A stretch of DNA of 64,000 bases, taken from assembly GCF_023264895.1 (NCBI RefSeq), contig NZ_JAHFUY010000021.1, positions 1 through 64,000 of the forward strand, written 5' to 3'. The position numbers and the translations under genes were made by a program. Under the pieces are notes generated by a model, which saw only the letters and a program-made list of their open reading frames with translations, was not told where the DNA came from and searched no databases. Shown one piece after another: positions 56,531 through 64,000 of the stretch (the first letter of the stretch is position 1; every line of letters starts with the position of its first letter). Source of the stretch: Herbiconiux sp. Its GTDB lineage: Bacteria; Actinomycetota; Actinomycetes; Actinomycetales; Microbacteriaceae.

Positions 56531-56737
56531 ATGTCGCGCACACCCCGCTCCCTGGCCACCGCTCACTGCCGCTACTGCGGCGTCCGCATGCGACAAGCCG
56601 CGTTCGTCACCCCGCCGGGCGCCTGTTCCGAAGACTGCGCCGACGAGTTATGGAGCGCAGGAGACGTGCAGTCCGTTGGTCCTTGCGCCAGCTCGCAACC
56701 AACGCGATCAACCCGGGCACGACGCTCTTCGATGTGA
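56531..56737 (+). CDS. Small Cys-rich protein, zinc-ribbon-like
   Basis: A 68-residue protein with CRYCGVRMRQAAFVTPPGAC and SEDCADE, a CxxC plus CxxxC pattern similar to small treble-clef or zinc-ribbon proteins in which a final Cys pair caps the fold. AAAGGCCGCCC precedes the ATG. Basic, disordered C terminus. The region 56738-57018 after it has no clear gene; it holds a possible leader-like hydrophobic peptide frame and the terminator of the next minus-strand gene. Confidence 0.5.
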   Translation: MSRTPRSLATAHCRYCGVRMRQAAFVTPPGACSEDCADELWSAGDVQSVGPCASSQPTRSTRARRSSM

Positions 56738-56965
56738 AGTCAGGACCGACAGGCATCGGCGCAGCTCCCTCTTACGGGTGACTCATTGGGTGAAATCAAG
56801 CCAGCGCGACGTAGCCGCCTCGCGCACCTGCTTACGGTGTAGTCACGCCTTTCAAGTCATCTCCCCGCCTGTTGGTCCCCGCCCTCAGCGTCGCGGCGAC
56901 GGTGACAGCATTTCTCGCCGTGATCACAGTTCTCCGCATGTAGCTACTCCTCCGTTAAACGCCAA

Positions 56966-56989
56966 GGCCCCCGCCTGTCGGCGAGGGCC
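56966..56989 (-). terminator. Rho-independent-type terminator of the LPXTG protein gene
   Basis: Ten-base stem GGCCCCCGCC / GGCGAGGGCC with one G-T-compatible mismatch and a 4-base loop, read on the minus strand 30 bases after the TAA of the surface-protein gene. TTGGCGTTT follows as a short T-containing tail. Confidence 0.7.
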
Positions 56990-57018
56990 CGGAACGTCGG
57001 GTGATGTTGGGAGGGTAT

Positions 57019-57552
57019 TTAGGCGGAAGCCTTCTGGCGACGGACGACGGTCAGAACGACGACGAACGCTGCGCCCAGGGCGAGGAGTCCGCCACCAGCC
57101 CAGAGGCCGAGAGCCGGGTCCATAGCACCCGTGTTGGGCAGGCCACCGGTGGCACCGGTTCCGCCACCGGTCGAGGTGACCGTGATAGTCGAGTTGGCGA
57201 TAGCAGCCGACGAGGTGCCGGTAGCGGAGAGGGTGTAGCTGCCCGAAGCGTTCGACGGAAGCGTGACGGTCACCGAAGCGGCACCGGCTGCGTCAGCCTG
57301 CTTGATGATTGCGGCGGAGGTCTCCACAGCAGCGACAACCGAAGCGAGGGTAGCGCCCGAAGCGTTCTCACCGGTCAGCGTGAAGGAGACACCCTCGTTG
57401 GGAGCGAAGCCCGTGAATGCAACCGTGACGGTTCCACCGGGGCCGACGGTCGAGCCGGGAGGCGGTGTAACGACATAAGCCTGGGCCGCTGCCGGAACGG
57501 CAAAGACGGCCAGAACAGCGAGCACAACGCCCGCGAGAGCCTTTTTGATCAT
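57019..57552 (-). CDS. LPXTG-anchored small surface protein
   Basis: A 177-residue protein: signal peptide MIKKALAGVVLAVLAVFAVP ending in AQA, an Ig-like beta domain (GSTVGPGGTVTVAFTGFAPN, VSFTLTGENASGA, SVTVTLPSNASGSYTLSATG), a Thr/Gly linker, LPNTG at 138-142, a hydrophobic helix and a basic tail. A sortase would attach it to peptidoglycan. Its own strong terminator and isolated position suggest a well-expressed single-gene unit. ATG 57550-57552 with GGGGAACTC upstream is chosen because the signal peptide begins there. Confidence 0.85.
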   Translation of the reverse strand: MIKKALAGVVLAVLAVFAVPAAAQAYVVTPPPGSTVGPGGTVTVAFTGFAPNEGVSFTLTGENASGATLASVVAAVETSAAIIKQADAAGAASVTVTLPSNASGSYTLSATGTSSAAIANSTITVTSTGGGTGATGGLPNTGAMDPALGLWAGGGLLALGAAFVVVLTVVRRQKASA

Positions 57553-57661
57553 GTTTAGAGTTCCCCACCCTTGATTTGTTTTTCGAAGAGGTTCATCGCA
57601 TGCAAACCGCGACATGCGAGTGACAGTCGCTGTCGGTGACGCAGATGAATCCTTAGCAATA

Positions 57662-59752
57662 CTAGCCGAACTCACAGCCTGCGAAACCCCCGCGTGTTTC
57701 CGTTGAGTAAACAGTGGGGTGCACGCCGGGTGTTATTTCGGTCGATATCTTGCTCGATGCAGCGGTCTGAGCCACGAATTCCACAGCTACGGATCGCGTC
57801 TCACCGGGCGCTAGCTCCACTGGGAAGCCTGCAACCAGACGGTTCTGGTCCCGCCCACTGAAGGTTTCAGCGCCGTCCAGCCCGGGGTCGAGATCCGTGA
57901 TGAGTACCGGCTCATCGGGGTCTTCGCCGACAGGCCCATAGATGTAAATGATCGTCTTCACGTTACCCGGCATGACGCCGAAGCTTCCGTCACCGGTCAC
58001 GTAGGCGGGCAGAACCGTCCCGGCGTCGGGTGGTGCCGTGCTGGTAAGGGTGACCTCGATGCGAATCGTCTGCCGCCCATCTGCACGACACGCACTGGCT
58101 TCGACTGCGACCGCAGAATCTAGGTAGAAGTCCATCTTCGCGCCGGTCCCGTCGTTCAAGTAGACGCCGACACCGGTCGAGTTCGGCCCGCTGATCGGAA
58201 GCCCACCGGCCAGAGTCGTGTCGGCGAGAACGGCCTGGTCCTCGGGATGCGAACTCCAGATCTTGAATCGCCCCTCATCACCAGCCTGAGCCAGCGCGCT
58301 CACGAGCTTCCCGGCGTCGAGATCGCCGGATGACACCCTGTCGAAGACAGCCTTGGCGGCCTCGGCGAACACGGCATCCTGAACCGACGGTTCTTCGAAC
58401 TGGGCGTAGACGTCGCTCAGCAGGAACTGGACAGCATTCTCACTCGTGAGCTCCACACCCGTGGTCGGCAGCGTGATCGGTCCGGTCGCCTCGAGCAGGT
58501 AGCTGAGTGCCACCGGGTCGAACGCGATGGCACCGTCGGTCTGCACGCCGAATCGGTCAGCCCACATCGTGGCCGCGATCTGACCGCTCAGCTCGAACTG
58601 CGGAACGAGTGTGGTGTTCTGCACGAAACGGGCCGCGCGGTCGCCGTACAGTGCCAGCGACTCCGGGGGCAGCGGCAGCACGGGGGCGGCGTAGCGGAAA
58701 TCGGATCCCGAGGCCTGTTGCGTGAGGCTGACCGAGCCGCCGGTGGTGGAGATCTGCGCGAGTGCACTCGTGATGCCACCACCCGACCGAAGCTCGGCAG
58801 GGTTCTGGAGGAGCAGCAGATAGTTGCGGTCGCCGTCGGCGCCGAGCATGCGAGGGATGAGGGTGACCGCGCGATCCACACCCTGGATCAGCCTGTCGGC
58901 TTCGATGACGGAGTCGCGGAGCTTGCCGACCGCCTCGGAGATCAGGTCGATCGTGCCGTTGGTCTCGATGCCGCGCGCATCGGCGGCTGCGCCCGAGAGC
59001 ACGGTGCGCGCCGTCGCGACCGTCGGCTGAGCCGCCACGAGCGGCGCCAGGTCGATGGCCCCGTTCACCGGCTGGAAGCTGTCGACACCGATGTCGGACA
59101 CGTTGGAGACGAGCGGATAGATCGCATCGCTCGCGACCGAGTCCGTGATGGACGCCGCCTGTCGAACGGCTGCCAGATTGGGGCCCGCGAAGGGCACGAA
59201 CTCACCGAGGCGCCAGATCGGGTCACCCGTCAGGTCGGCTGCCTGCCGCGCGTGGTCGACGAGCTCGGCGGACGTGGTCTTCGCCTTCTCCACATCTCCG
59301 GAGGAGAACTCGCTCTGGATCCGGCTCGCCAGCGGGACCGCCGCCTGAAGTTCCTGCGCGGCCAGGAAGCCGCGGACACCGATCCAGGCGATGCCTGCGA
59401 CCAGCAGGATCGCGAGACCTCCGAGAGACCAGCCGACGATCCGACGCGTCCGACGGGACCTGCTGCGGCTCCTCCGCCGCTTCGACGATCCGCTCCGCGA
59501 TCGAGACGATCGCGACGATCCGGAGCGGGAGCCGGAGGATCGTGAGCTCGACGACCTCGACGAACCAGGCCGGGAGGATCGCGAACTCGACCGAGAGCTC
59601 GAGCTCGATGACCGACTGCTCGAGGTTGATGGCTCGGAGGACTCCGAGGACTCGGACGACTCCGACGACCGCGAGCTGCTGCTCCTAGACCGGGATCGAG
59701 GGCGCTCCCCCGGCTCCCAGTGCCGCATCCAGTCGTCGTTGTCGTCACTCAC
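57662..59752 (-). CDS. DUF4012 protein with Ser/Arg-rich cytoplasmic tail
   Basis: A 696-residue protein. Residues 18-105 are almost entirely Ser and Arg (runs such as SSRSSESSESSE and RSRSRSRRTRR). A membrane helix follows at about 107-130 and the large exterior DUF4012 domain covers about 140-696 (ADGDRNYLLLLQNPAELRSG, AIAFDPVALSYLLEATGPIT, SPRKGD-like NDGTGAKMDFYLD). DUF4012 proteins occur next to capsule and exopolysaccharide genes in actinobacteria; biochemical activity is not known. The tail may bind nucleic acid or polyphosphate, or be phosphorylated. The gene is followed upstream by UDP-glucose dehydrogenase, consistent with a polysaccharide locus. Confidence 0.85.
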   Translation of the reverse strand: MSDDNDDWMRHWEPGERPRSRSRSSSSRSSESSESSESSEPSTSSSRSSSSSSRSSSRSSRPGSSRSSSSRSSGSRSGSSRSSRSRSGSSKRRRSRSRSRRTRRIVGWSLGGLAILLVAGIAWIGVRGFLAAQELQAAVPLASRIQSEFSSGDVEKAKTTSAELVDHARQAADLTGDPIWRLGEFVPFAGPNLAAVRQAASITDSVASDAIYPLVSNVSDIGVDSFQPVNGAIDLAPLVAAQPTVATARTVLSGAAADARGIETNGTIDLISEAVGKLRDSVIEADRLIQGVDRAVTLIPRMLGADGDRNYLLLLQNPAELRSGGGITSALAQISTTGGSVSLTQQASGSDFRYAAPVLPLPPESLALYGDRAARFVQNTTLVPQFELSGQIAATMWADRFGVQTDGAIAFDPVALSYLLEATGPITLPTTGVELTSENAVQFLLSDVYAQFEEPSVQDAVFAEAAKAVFDRVSSGDLDAGKLVSALAQAGDEGRFKIWSSHPEDQAVLADTTLAGGLPISGPNSTGVGVYLNDGTGAKMDFYLDSAVAVEASACRADGRQTIRIEVTLTSTAPPDAGTVLPAYVTGDGSFGVMPGNVKTIIYIYGPVGEDPDEPVLITDLDPGLDGAETFSGRDQNRLVAGFPVELAPGETRSVAVEFVAQTAASSKISTEITPGVHPTVYSTETRGGFAGCEFG

Positions 59753-59783
59753 GAGAGCAATTCAACCAGAGCCGACCTGTAAG

Positions 59784-61091
59784 TCAGGGTCGCCCCATTC
59801 CCTTGTAGGTCCAGCCGGCCTCGCGCCAGGCCACCGCATCGAGGCAGTTGCGCCCGTCAACGACCACGGTGCCGCGCGTCAGTTCCGCCACTCGAGCAGG
59901 ATCGAGAGCCCGGAACTCCTTCCACTCGGTCACCACCACGACGACGTCGGCGTCCTGGAGCGCGACCTCGACCGAGTCGGCGAAGTTGAGTTGAGGGTGC
60001 AGCCGGGCAGAGTTGGCCATCGCTTCCGGATCGTAGGCGAGCACGTCGGCACCCCGACCGTGGAGCTGCACGGCGACGTCGAGCGCCGGCGAATCCCGTA
60101 CGTCGTCCGAGTCCGGCTTGAAGGCGAGCCCGAGGACCGCGACCTTCTTCTGGAAGGGCTGACCGCAGAGGGTCTCGATCACGAGGTCGACGACGCGCTG
60201 GCGACGACGCAGGTTGATCGCGTCGACCTCCTTGAGAAACGCGACCGACTCGCCTCGGCCGAGCTCCTCGGCCCGGGCCGAGAACGCTCGGATGTCCTTC
60301 GGCAGGCATCCACCCCCGAATCCAACACCCGCGTTGAGGAACCGCCGTCCGATCCGTGCGTCATGCCCGATGGCGTCGGCCAGCTGCGTAACGTCCGCAC
60401 CCGAGACCTCGGCGATCTCAGCCATCGCGTTGATAAACGAGATCTTGGTGGCGAGGAACGCGTTGGCGGCGACCTTCACGAGTTCCGCCGTGGCGTAATC
60501 TGTCACGACCAGCGGAGTGTCCTCCGACAGCGCCTTGGCGTAAATCTCGTCGAGCAGCGCTCTAGCGCGTTCTCCGGGCTCTCCCGCGGCGACCCCGTAG
60601 ACGAGACGGTCGGGACTGATCGTGTCTTGCACCGCGAATCCTTCCCGCAGGAACTCGGGGTTCCAAGCGAGGGAGGCTCCGACGGTCTCGACCCGAGCGG
60701 CGAGTGCCGCAGCGGTGCCTACCGGGACCGTCGACTTGCCCACCACAAGATCGCCCTCAGCAAGGAACGGGATGAGTGCATCGACGGCCCCGTTCACGTA
60801 CGTGAGATCAGCCGCGTACTCACCTTTCTTCTGCGGTGTTCCCACCGCGATGAAATGAACTACTGCTCCTGCAGCATCGGCCATCTTGGTGGAAAAAGTG
60901 AGCCGTCCAGATTCCCGCGCTGAGGTAAGGATCTCCGGCAGACCGGGCTCATAGAAGGGAGCCCGACCCGCCGACAGCATCTCGATCTTCGCGGCGTCGA
61001 CATCGATACCGACGACCTCGTGCCCAAGTTCCGCCATGGAGGCCGCATGCACAGCACCCAGGTAGCCACAGCCGATGACAGAGATCTTCAT
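59784..61091 (-). CDS. ugd: UDP-glucose 6-dehydrogenase
   Basis: A 435-residue UDP-glucose/GDP-mannose dehydrogenase: NAD motif VIGCGYLGAVHAA (5-17), GTPQKKGEYAADLTYV, NPEFLREG (144-151), and the catalytic Cys262 in GFGGGCLPKD. The C-terminal domain has LGLAFKPDSDDVRDSPA. It oxidises UDP-glucose to UDP-glucuronate with two NAD+, feeding acidic polysaccharides. GDP-mannose as substrate is less likely but not excluded. ATG 61089-61091 with AGGAATAC upstream is used. The gap to the fucose synthase gene is 11 bases. Confidence 0.88.
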   Translation of the reverse strand: MKISVIGCGYLGAVHAASMAELGHEVVGIDVDAAKIEMLSAGRAPFYEPGLPEILTSARESGRLTFSTKMADAAGAVVHFIAVGTPQKKGEYAADLTYVNGAVDALIPFLAEGDLVVGKSTVPVGTAAALAARVETVGASLAWNPEFLREGFAVQDTISPDRLVYGVAAGEPGERARALLDEIYAKALSEDTPLVVTDYATAELVKVAANAFLATKISFINAMAEIAEVSGADVTQLADAIGHDARIGRRFLNAGVGFGGGCLPKDIRAFSARAEELGRGESVAFLKEVDAINLRRRQRVVDLVIETLCGQPFQKKVAVLGLAFKPDSDDVRDSPALDVAVQLHGRGADVLAYDPEAMANSARLHPQLNFADSVEVALQDADVVVVVTEWKEFRALDPARVAELTRGTVVVDGRNCLDAVAWREAGWTYKGMGRP

Positions 61092-61102
61092 GTATTCCTG
61101 GC

Positions 61103-62083
61103 CTATTCGCGAATCGAGTCGACGTGCGTGCGGTACCACTCGACGGTCGAGCGCAGACCCGACTCGAGGTCAATCTTCGAGGTCCAGCCGGCGTCGGCGA
61201 GCTTCGAGACGTCGAGCAGCTTCTGCGGAGTGCCGTCGGGCTTCGTCGTGTCCCACTCGGTCCGGCCTTCGAAGCCGACGACATGCCCTATCGTCTCGGC
61301 GATCTCTTTGATGGTCACGTCGGTCCCGGTGCCCACGTTCACCTGGGCGGGCCCGTCGTAGTGCTCCAGCAGGTGCAGGCAGGCAGCCGCCATGTCGTCG
61401 ACGTGCAGGAACTCGCGCCGAGGGGTGCCGGTTCCCCAGTTGGTCACGACTTCGGCGCCCGACCTCGTCGCCTCGTCATAGCGACGGATGAGGGCAGGCA
61501 GCACGTGCGAGCCCTTCGGCGAGAAGTTGTCACCGGGCCCGTACAGGTTGGTCGGCATCGCGGAGATCCACGGCTTGCCGTATTGACGGCGCACCGCCTG
61601 GATCTGGAGGATGCCGGCGATCTTGGCGATCGCGTAAGCGTCGTTCGTCTCCTCGAGGTGCCCGGTGAGGAGGGAATCCTCCCGAATCGGCTGCTCGGCG
61701 AACTTCGGGTAGATGCAGGACGAGCCGAGGAAGAGCAGGCGATCGACGCCCACCTCGAGCGCTGCGTCGAGAACGTTGACCTGGATCTGCATGTTCTCGC
61801 TGAGGAAGTCAACCGGGTAGGTGGAGTTCGCGAGGATGCCGCCGACCTTGGCCGCGGCGAGCACGACGTTCGTGGGCCGGGTCTCCCGGAAGAAGTCGAA
61901 GACCGCCGAGCGGTCCTTCAGATCGAGTTCGCCTGACGTGCGCCCGATGAGGTTGTCGAAGCCCTCGCCCTCGAGCTTGCGCCAGATCGCAGACCCGACG
62001 AGGCCTCGGTGGCCCGCGACGTAGAAGGGCGCTTGCCGGTCAAGCTCGCGAGCGGTGAACTCGACCGAATCGGTGGCGGTCAC
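61103..62083 (-). CDS. fcl: GDP-L-fucose synthase
   Basis: A 326-residue extended SDR: NAD(P) motif [11 protein letters not shown] (22-32), LAAAKVGGI (75-83), Ser121/Ser122 in LGSSCIYP, and Tyr150/Lys154 in [23 protein letters not shown] and [10 protein letters not shown] complete the family pattern. It converts GDP-4-keto-6-deoxy-mannose to GDP-L-fucose by epimerisation and NADPH reduction. It starts with GTG at 62083, overlapping the dehydratase stop (GTGA), so the two-step pathway is coupled. Confidence 0.92.
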   Translation of the reverse strand: MTATDSVEFTARELDRQAPFYVAGHRGLVGSAIWRKLEGEGFDNLIGRTSGELDLKDRSAVFDFFRETRPTNVVLAAAKVGGILANSTYPVDFLSENMQIQVNVLDAALEVGVDRLLFLGSSCIYPKFAEQPIREDSLLTGHLEETNDAYAIAKIAGILQIQAVRRQYGKPWISAMPTNLYGPGDNFSPKGSHVLPALIRRYDEATRSGAEVVTNWGTGTPRREFLHVDDMAAACLHLLEHYDGPAQVNVGTGTDVTIKEIAETIGHVVGFEGRTEWDTTKPDGTPQKLLDVSKLADAGWTSKIDLESGLRSTVEWYRTHVDSIRE

Positions 62084-63111
62084 GCGGTGCCCCAGCTCGC
62101 GAGCTTCACCTGGTCGATCCATGGCTTGCCGGCGTGCTCGAGAGCGGCGATGTCGGCGTCGACCATGATGCGGGCGAGCTCGGCCGTGTCGACGGTGGCC
62201 TCCCAGCCGAGCTTTTCTTTCGCCTTCGAGGCATCTCCCACGAGGGCGTCGACCTCGGTGGGCCGGAGGTAGCGCTCGTCGAACCGTACGTGCTTCTCCC
62301 AGTCGAGGCCGGCGTGCGAGAACGCGGTCTCGAGGAAGTGTCGCACCGTGAAGTTGCCGCCGGTCGCCAGCACGAAGTCGTCGGGCTCGTCGGCCTGCAG
62401 CATCCGCCACATGCCCTCGACGTACTCGGCCGCGTAGCCCCAGTCGCGAATGGCGTCGAGGTTGCCGAGGTACACGTGGTCCTGCGTGCCAGCCTGGATC
62501 GCGGCGACGGCCCGTGTGATCTTGCGCGTCACGAACGTCTCACCGCGGCGAGGGGACTCGTGGTTGAACAGGATCCCGTTCACCGCGAACATGTCGTACG
62601 CCTCGCGGTAGTTCTTGGTGATCCAGAAGCTGTAGAGCTTGGCCGCACCGTACGGCGATCGCGGGTAAAAAGGCGTCACCTCGTTCTGAGGCGGTGGCGT
62701 GGCTCCGTAGAGTTCTGACGAGGACGCCTGGTAGAACCGCGTCTCAATTCCAGCTTGCCGGACAGCTTCCAGCAGACGGATGGTGCCCGTTCCGGTTGTG
62801 TCCGCAGTGTGTTCTGGCTCGTCAAATGAGACCCGTACGTGAGACTGAGCGGCCAGGTTGTAAACCTCTGTTGGCCGGATTTCCGCGAGAAGAGTCGCGA
62901 GACGAGATCCATCGCTCAAATCTCCGTAGTGCAGAAAGAGTCTCGCGGCCGGGTCGTGAGGATCGACGTAAAGATGATCGATTCTCGAAGTGTTGAAGGT
63001 GGATGCACGGCGTATGAGGCCGTGCACCTCGTACCCCTTACCCAACAGAAGTTCCGCTAGGTAGGAACCGTCTTGCCCCGTAATGCCCGTGATGAACGCT
63101 CGTTTAGTCAC
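62080..63111 (-). CDS. gmd: GDP-mannose 4,6-dehydratase
   Basis: A 343-residue extended [19 protein letters not shown] (8-23), [17 protein letters not shown] (84-100), Ser/Glu catalytic pair in ASSSELYG (129-136) and Tyr154/Lys158 in [27 protein letters not shown] is the GDP-mannose-binding signature. It makes GDP-4-keto-6-deoxy-D-mannose, the substrate of the next gene product. A GDP-fucose or GDP-rhamnose type sugar is therefore made for the surface polysaccharide. Confidence 0.93.
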   Translation of the reverse strand: MTKRAFITGITGQDGSYLAELLLGKGYEVHGLIRRASTFNTSRIDHLYVDPHDPAARLFLHYGDLSDGSRLATLLAEIRPTEVYNLAAQSHVRVSFDEPEHTADTTGTGTIRLLEAVRQAGIETRFYQASSSELYGATPPPQNEVTPFYPRSPYGAAKLYSFWITKNYREAYDMFAVNGILFNHESPRRGETFVTRKITRAVAAIQAGTQDHVYLGNLDAIRDWGYAAEYVEGMWRMLQADEPDDFVLATGGNFTVRHFLETAFSHAGLDWEKHVRFDERYLRPTEVDALVGDASKAKEKLGWEATVDTAELARIMVDADIAALEHAGKPWIDQVKLASWGTA

Positions 63112-63145
63112 CTGATCCCCAATTCTTCCCGGAACTCAGGCAGCC

Positions 63146-64000
63146 CTAACGGCCGCGCTTCGCTGCCAGGCTTCTTACTAACTCAGCATACTGATCGAAC
63201 GCGGTCGACTCGTCCAGTGCGGAGTTTCGAAACTCTAGTCCGCGCGCTCCTAATCGGTAGCGCTCCTCCTCGTCATCGCCCAGCCGCTGTGCGGCATCAT
63301 GGAGGGCCGCGGGTTGGTCAGGATCAACTCGGATCCCACCGCCAGAACGGGAAAGCTCTTCGGCCGTGACGCTAGCCGCATCGGTAGAAGCGAGAACCGG
63401 CTTCGCTGCGTTGAAGTAGGACGTGAGTTTACTCGGCACCGACATCTCGGAGAGATTGGCCTGCTCGTTGACCAGCAGAATGTCCGCTGCGCCCAAAGCC
63501 TCTTGAAAGCGGGCCTCTGAGAGCGGAGGGAGAAATTCGATCCGTTCAACGCCGCGAGCCAGTTCCTCGAGGTGAGTGCGCTGGTTACCGTCACCCATTA
63601 AGACGAAGCGCACATTTGATCTCTTCTTATCGGCATACTTGGCCGCTTCGATCACGTTCTCTAGCCCCTGCTTCACCCCCATATTGCCCGCGTGCAAGAC
63701 GACTACTTGGTCGTCTGCCCACCCCATTTCCCCGCGAACTCTTGCACGGTCGATAACTGGAGCTCTCTTCAGGTGAGTCCAATTGCGAATGACGACGATT
63801 TTCTTCGAGTCGACGTTCAAATGGTCAATTAGGTAGGTGCGGAAGCGATCATGGATCACGACGACTGCGTCTGCCGATCCCAGAGCGTAACGTTCTACCG
63901 TTCCGATGCGACGAGCGACGGAGGCCGAACCCGTACCTGTTTCGGTAATGCCAAGCGAGTAGATATCCTGCACCCACACGATGGAACTCACGTGTCTTCG
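63146..64000 (-). CDS. Glycosyltransferase family 4 (WbuB-like), C-terminal part; 5' end outside window
   Basis: About 285 residues visible, open to the right edge with no stop. The C-terminal GT-B domain has VVVLHAGNMGVKQGLENVIE, RFVLMGDGNQRTHLEEL, IEFLPPLSEARFQEALGAAD and ILLVNEQANLSEMSVPSKLTS where the family has the EX7E-type loop. Before it, IVWVQDIYSLGI and YALGSADAVVVIHDRFRTYL are the end of the first domain. The GC is lower than in most of the window. It probably adds a sugar (perhaps fucose or an amino sugar) in polysaccharide assembly. Confidence 0.82.
   Translation of the reverse strand, partial: RRHVSSIVWVQDIYSLGITETGTGSASVARRIGTVERYALGSADAVVVIHDRFRTYLIDHLNVDSKKIVVIRNWTHLKRAPVIDRARVRGEMGWADDQVVVLHAGNMGVKQGLENVIEAAKYADKKRSNVRFVLMGDGNQRTHLEELARGVERIEFLPPLSEARFQEALGAADILLVNEQANLSEMSVPSKLTSYFNAAKPVLASTDAASVTAEELSRSGGGIRVDPDQPAALHDAAQRLGDDEEERYRLGARGLEFRNSALDESTAFDQYAELVRSLAAKRGR

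Noticed and set aside
56880-56943. Small hydrophobic peptide frame upstream of the terminator (ends at TAG 56941-56943)
   Set aside because: The reading LLVPALSVAATVTAFLAVIT looks like a membrane helix, but only a TTG start without a ribosome binding site is available.
1-64000. tRNA, rRNA, CRISPR arrays, transposases, integrases
   Set aside because: I scanned the intergenic spaces by eye and found no cloverleaf with TTCRA-type loop, no repeat-spacer pattern and no DDE or recombinase motifs. A dedicated search could still find a small RNA.

Overview
The window is a GC-rich (roughly 70 percent), densely coding bacterial chromosome segment. Codon style, overlapping ATGA/GTGA/TTGA gene junctions, small proteins that I associate with Microbacteriaceae, and LPXTG/LAxTG surface proteins point to a Gram-positive actinobacterium, most likely family Microbacteriaceae (inference; there is no rRNA or marker gene here). 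I saw no tRNA, rRNA, CRISPR array, transposase or phage genes.

Layout. 1-5.8 kb: the end of a DUF1214 protein, an alkylsulfatase-type metallo-hydrolase, small Microbacteriaceae-type proteins, and a two-gene kaiC-kaiB-like module. 5.8-14.6 kb: an alpha/beta hydrolase with a divergent AraC regulator, a TetR gene with two paired SMR efflux subunits, a DM13 gene broken by a stop codon, a group II PLP-dependent decarboxylase, a TetR/SDR pair and a membrane protein/winged-helix pair. 15.0-28.1 kb: one long leftward catabolic operon. Its order of transcription is: solute-binding lipoprotein, LivH permease, fused LivM-LivG permease/ATPase, LivF ATPase, stand-alone FGGY_C-like protein, FGGY kinase, phosphotriesterase-like hydrolase, HAD phosphatase, split transketolase (N then C half), GldA-type alcohol dehydrogenase and SDR dehydrogenase. 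A divergent IclR regulator faces it. The set reads as uptake, phosphorylation, two-carbon transfer and redox trimming of an unidentified sugar, polyol or sugar acid.

28.4-48.6 kb: housekeeping and regulatory genes, including PPK2, a lipid kinase, ArsR with a nucleoside-sugar-epimerase-like protein, an ECF sigma factor with a membrane-anchored partner, TetR with a Zn alcohol dehydrogenase, a CPBP protease, an operon of membrane protein/FAD oxidoreductase/dimeric alpha-beta barrel protein/TetR, MerR, an AAA ATPase, an SDR, a SpoIIM-like protein and a GGDEF protein. 48.6-52.6 kb: a degraded accessory region with gene remnants, an InlB-repeat surface protein and a 31-bp perfect inverted repeat. 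52.6-64 kb: a cell-surface region with an acyltransferase, a LysM lipoprotein, an LPXTG protein, a DUF4012 protein with a Ser/Arg-rich tail, UDP-glucose dehydrogenase, GDP-fucose synthase, GDP-mannose dehydratase and the end of a glycosyltransferase. This last part looks like an exopolysaccharide locus continuing past the right edge.

Two themes recur. Several regulator genes have a -10 hexamer exactly six bases before the start codon, as expected for leaderless mRNAs. Several otherwise well-preserved genes carry single inactivating changes (an in-frame stop, a 4-bp duplication, homopolymer indels). The latter could be real decay or sequence error.
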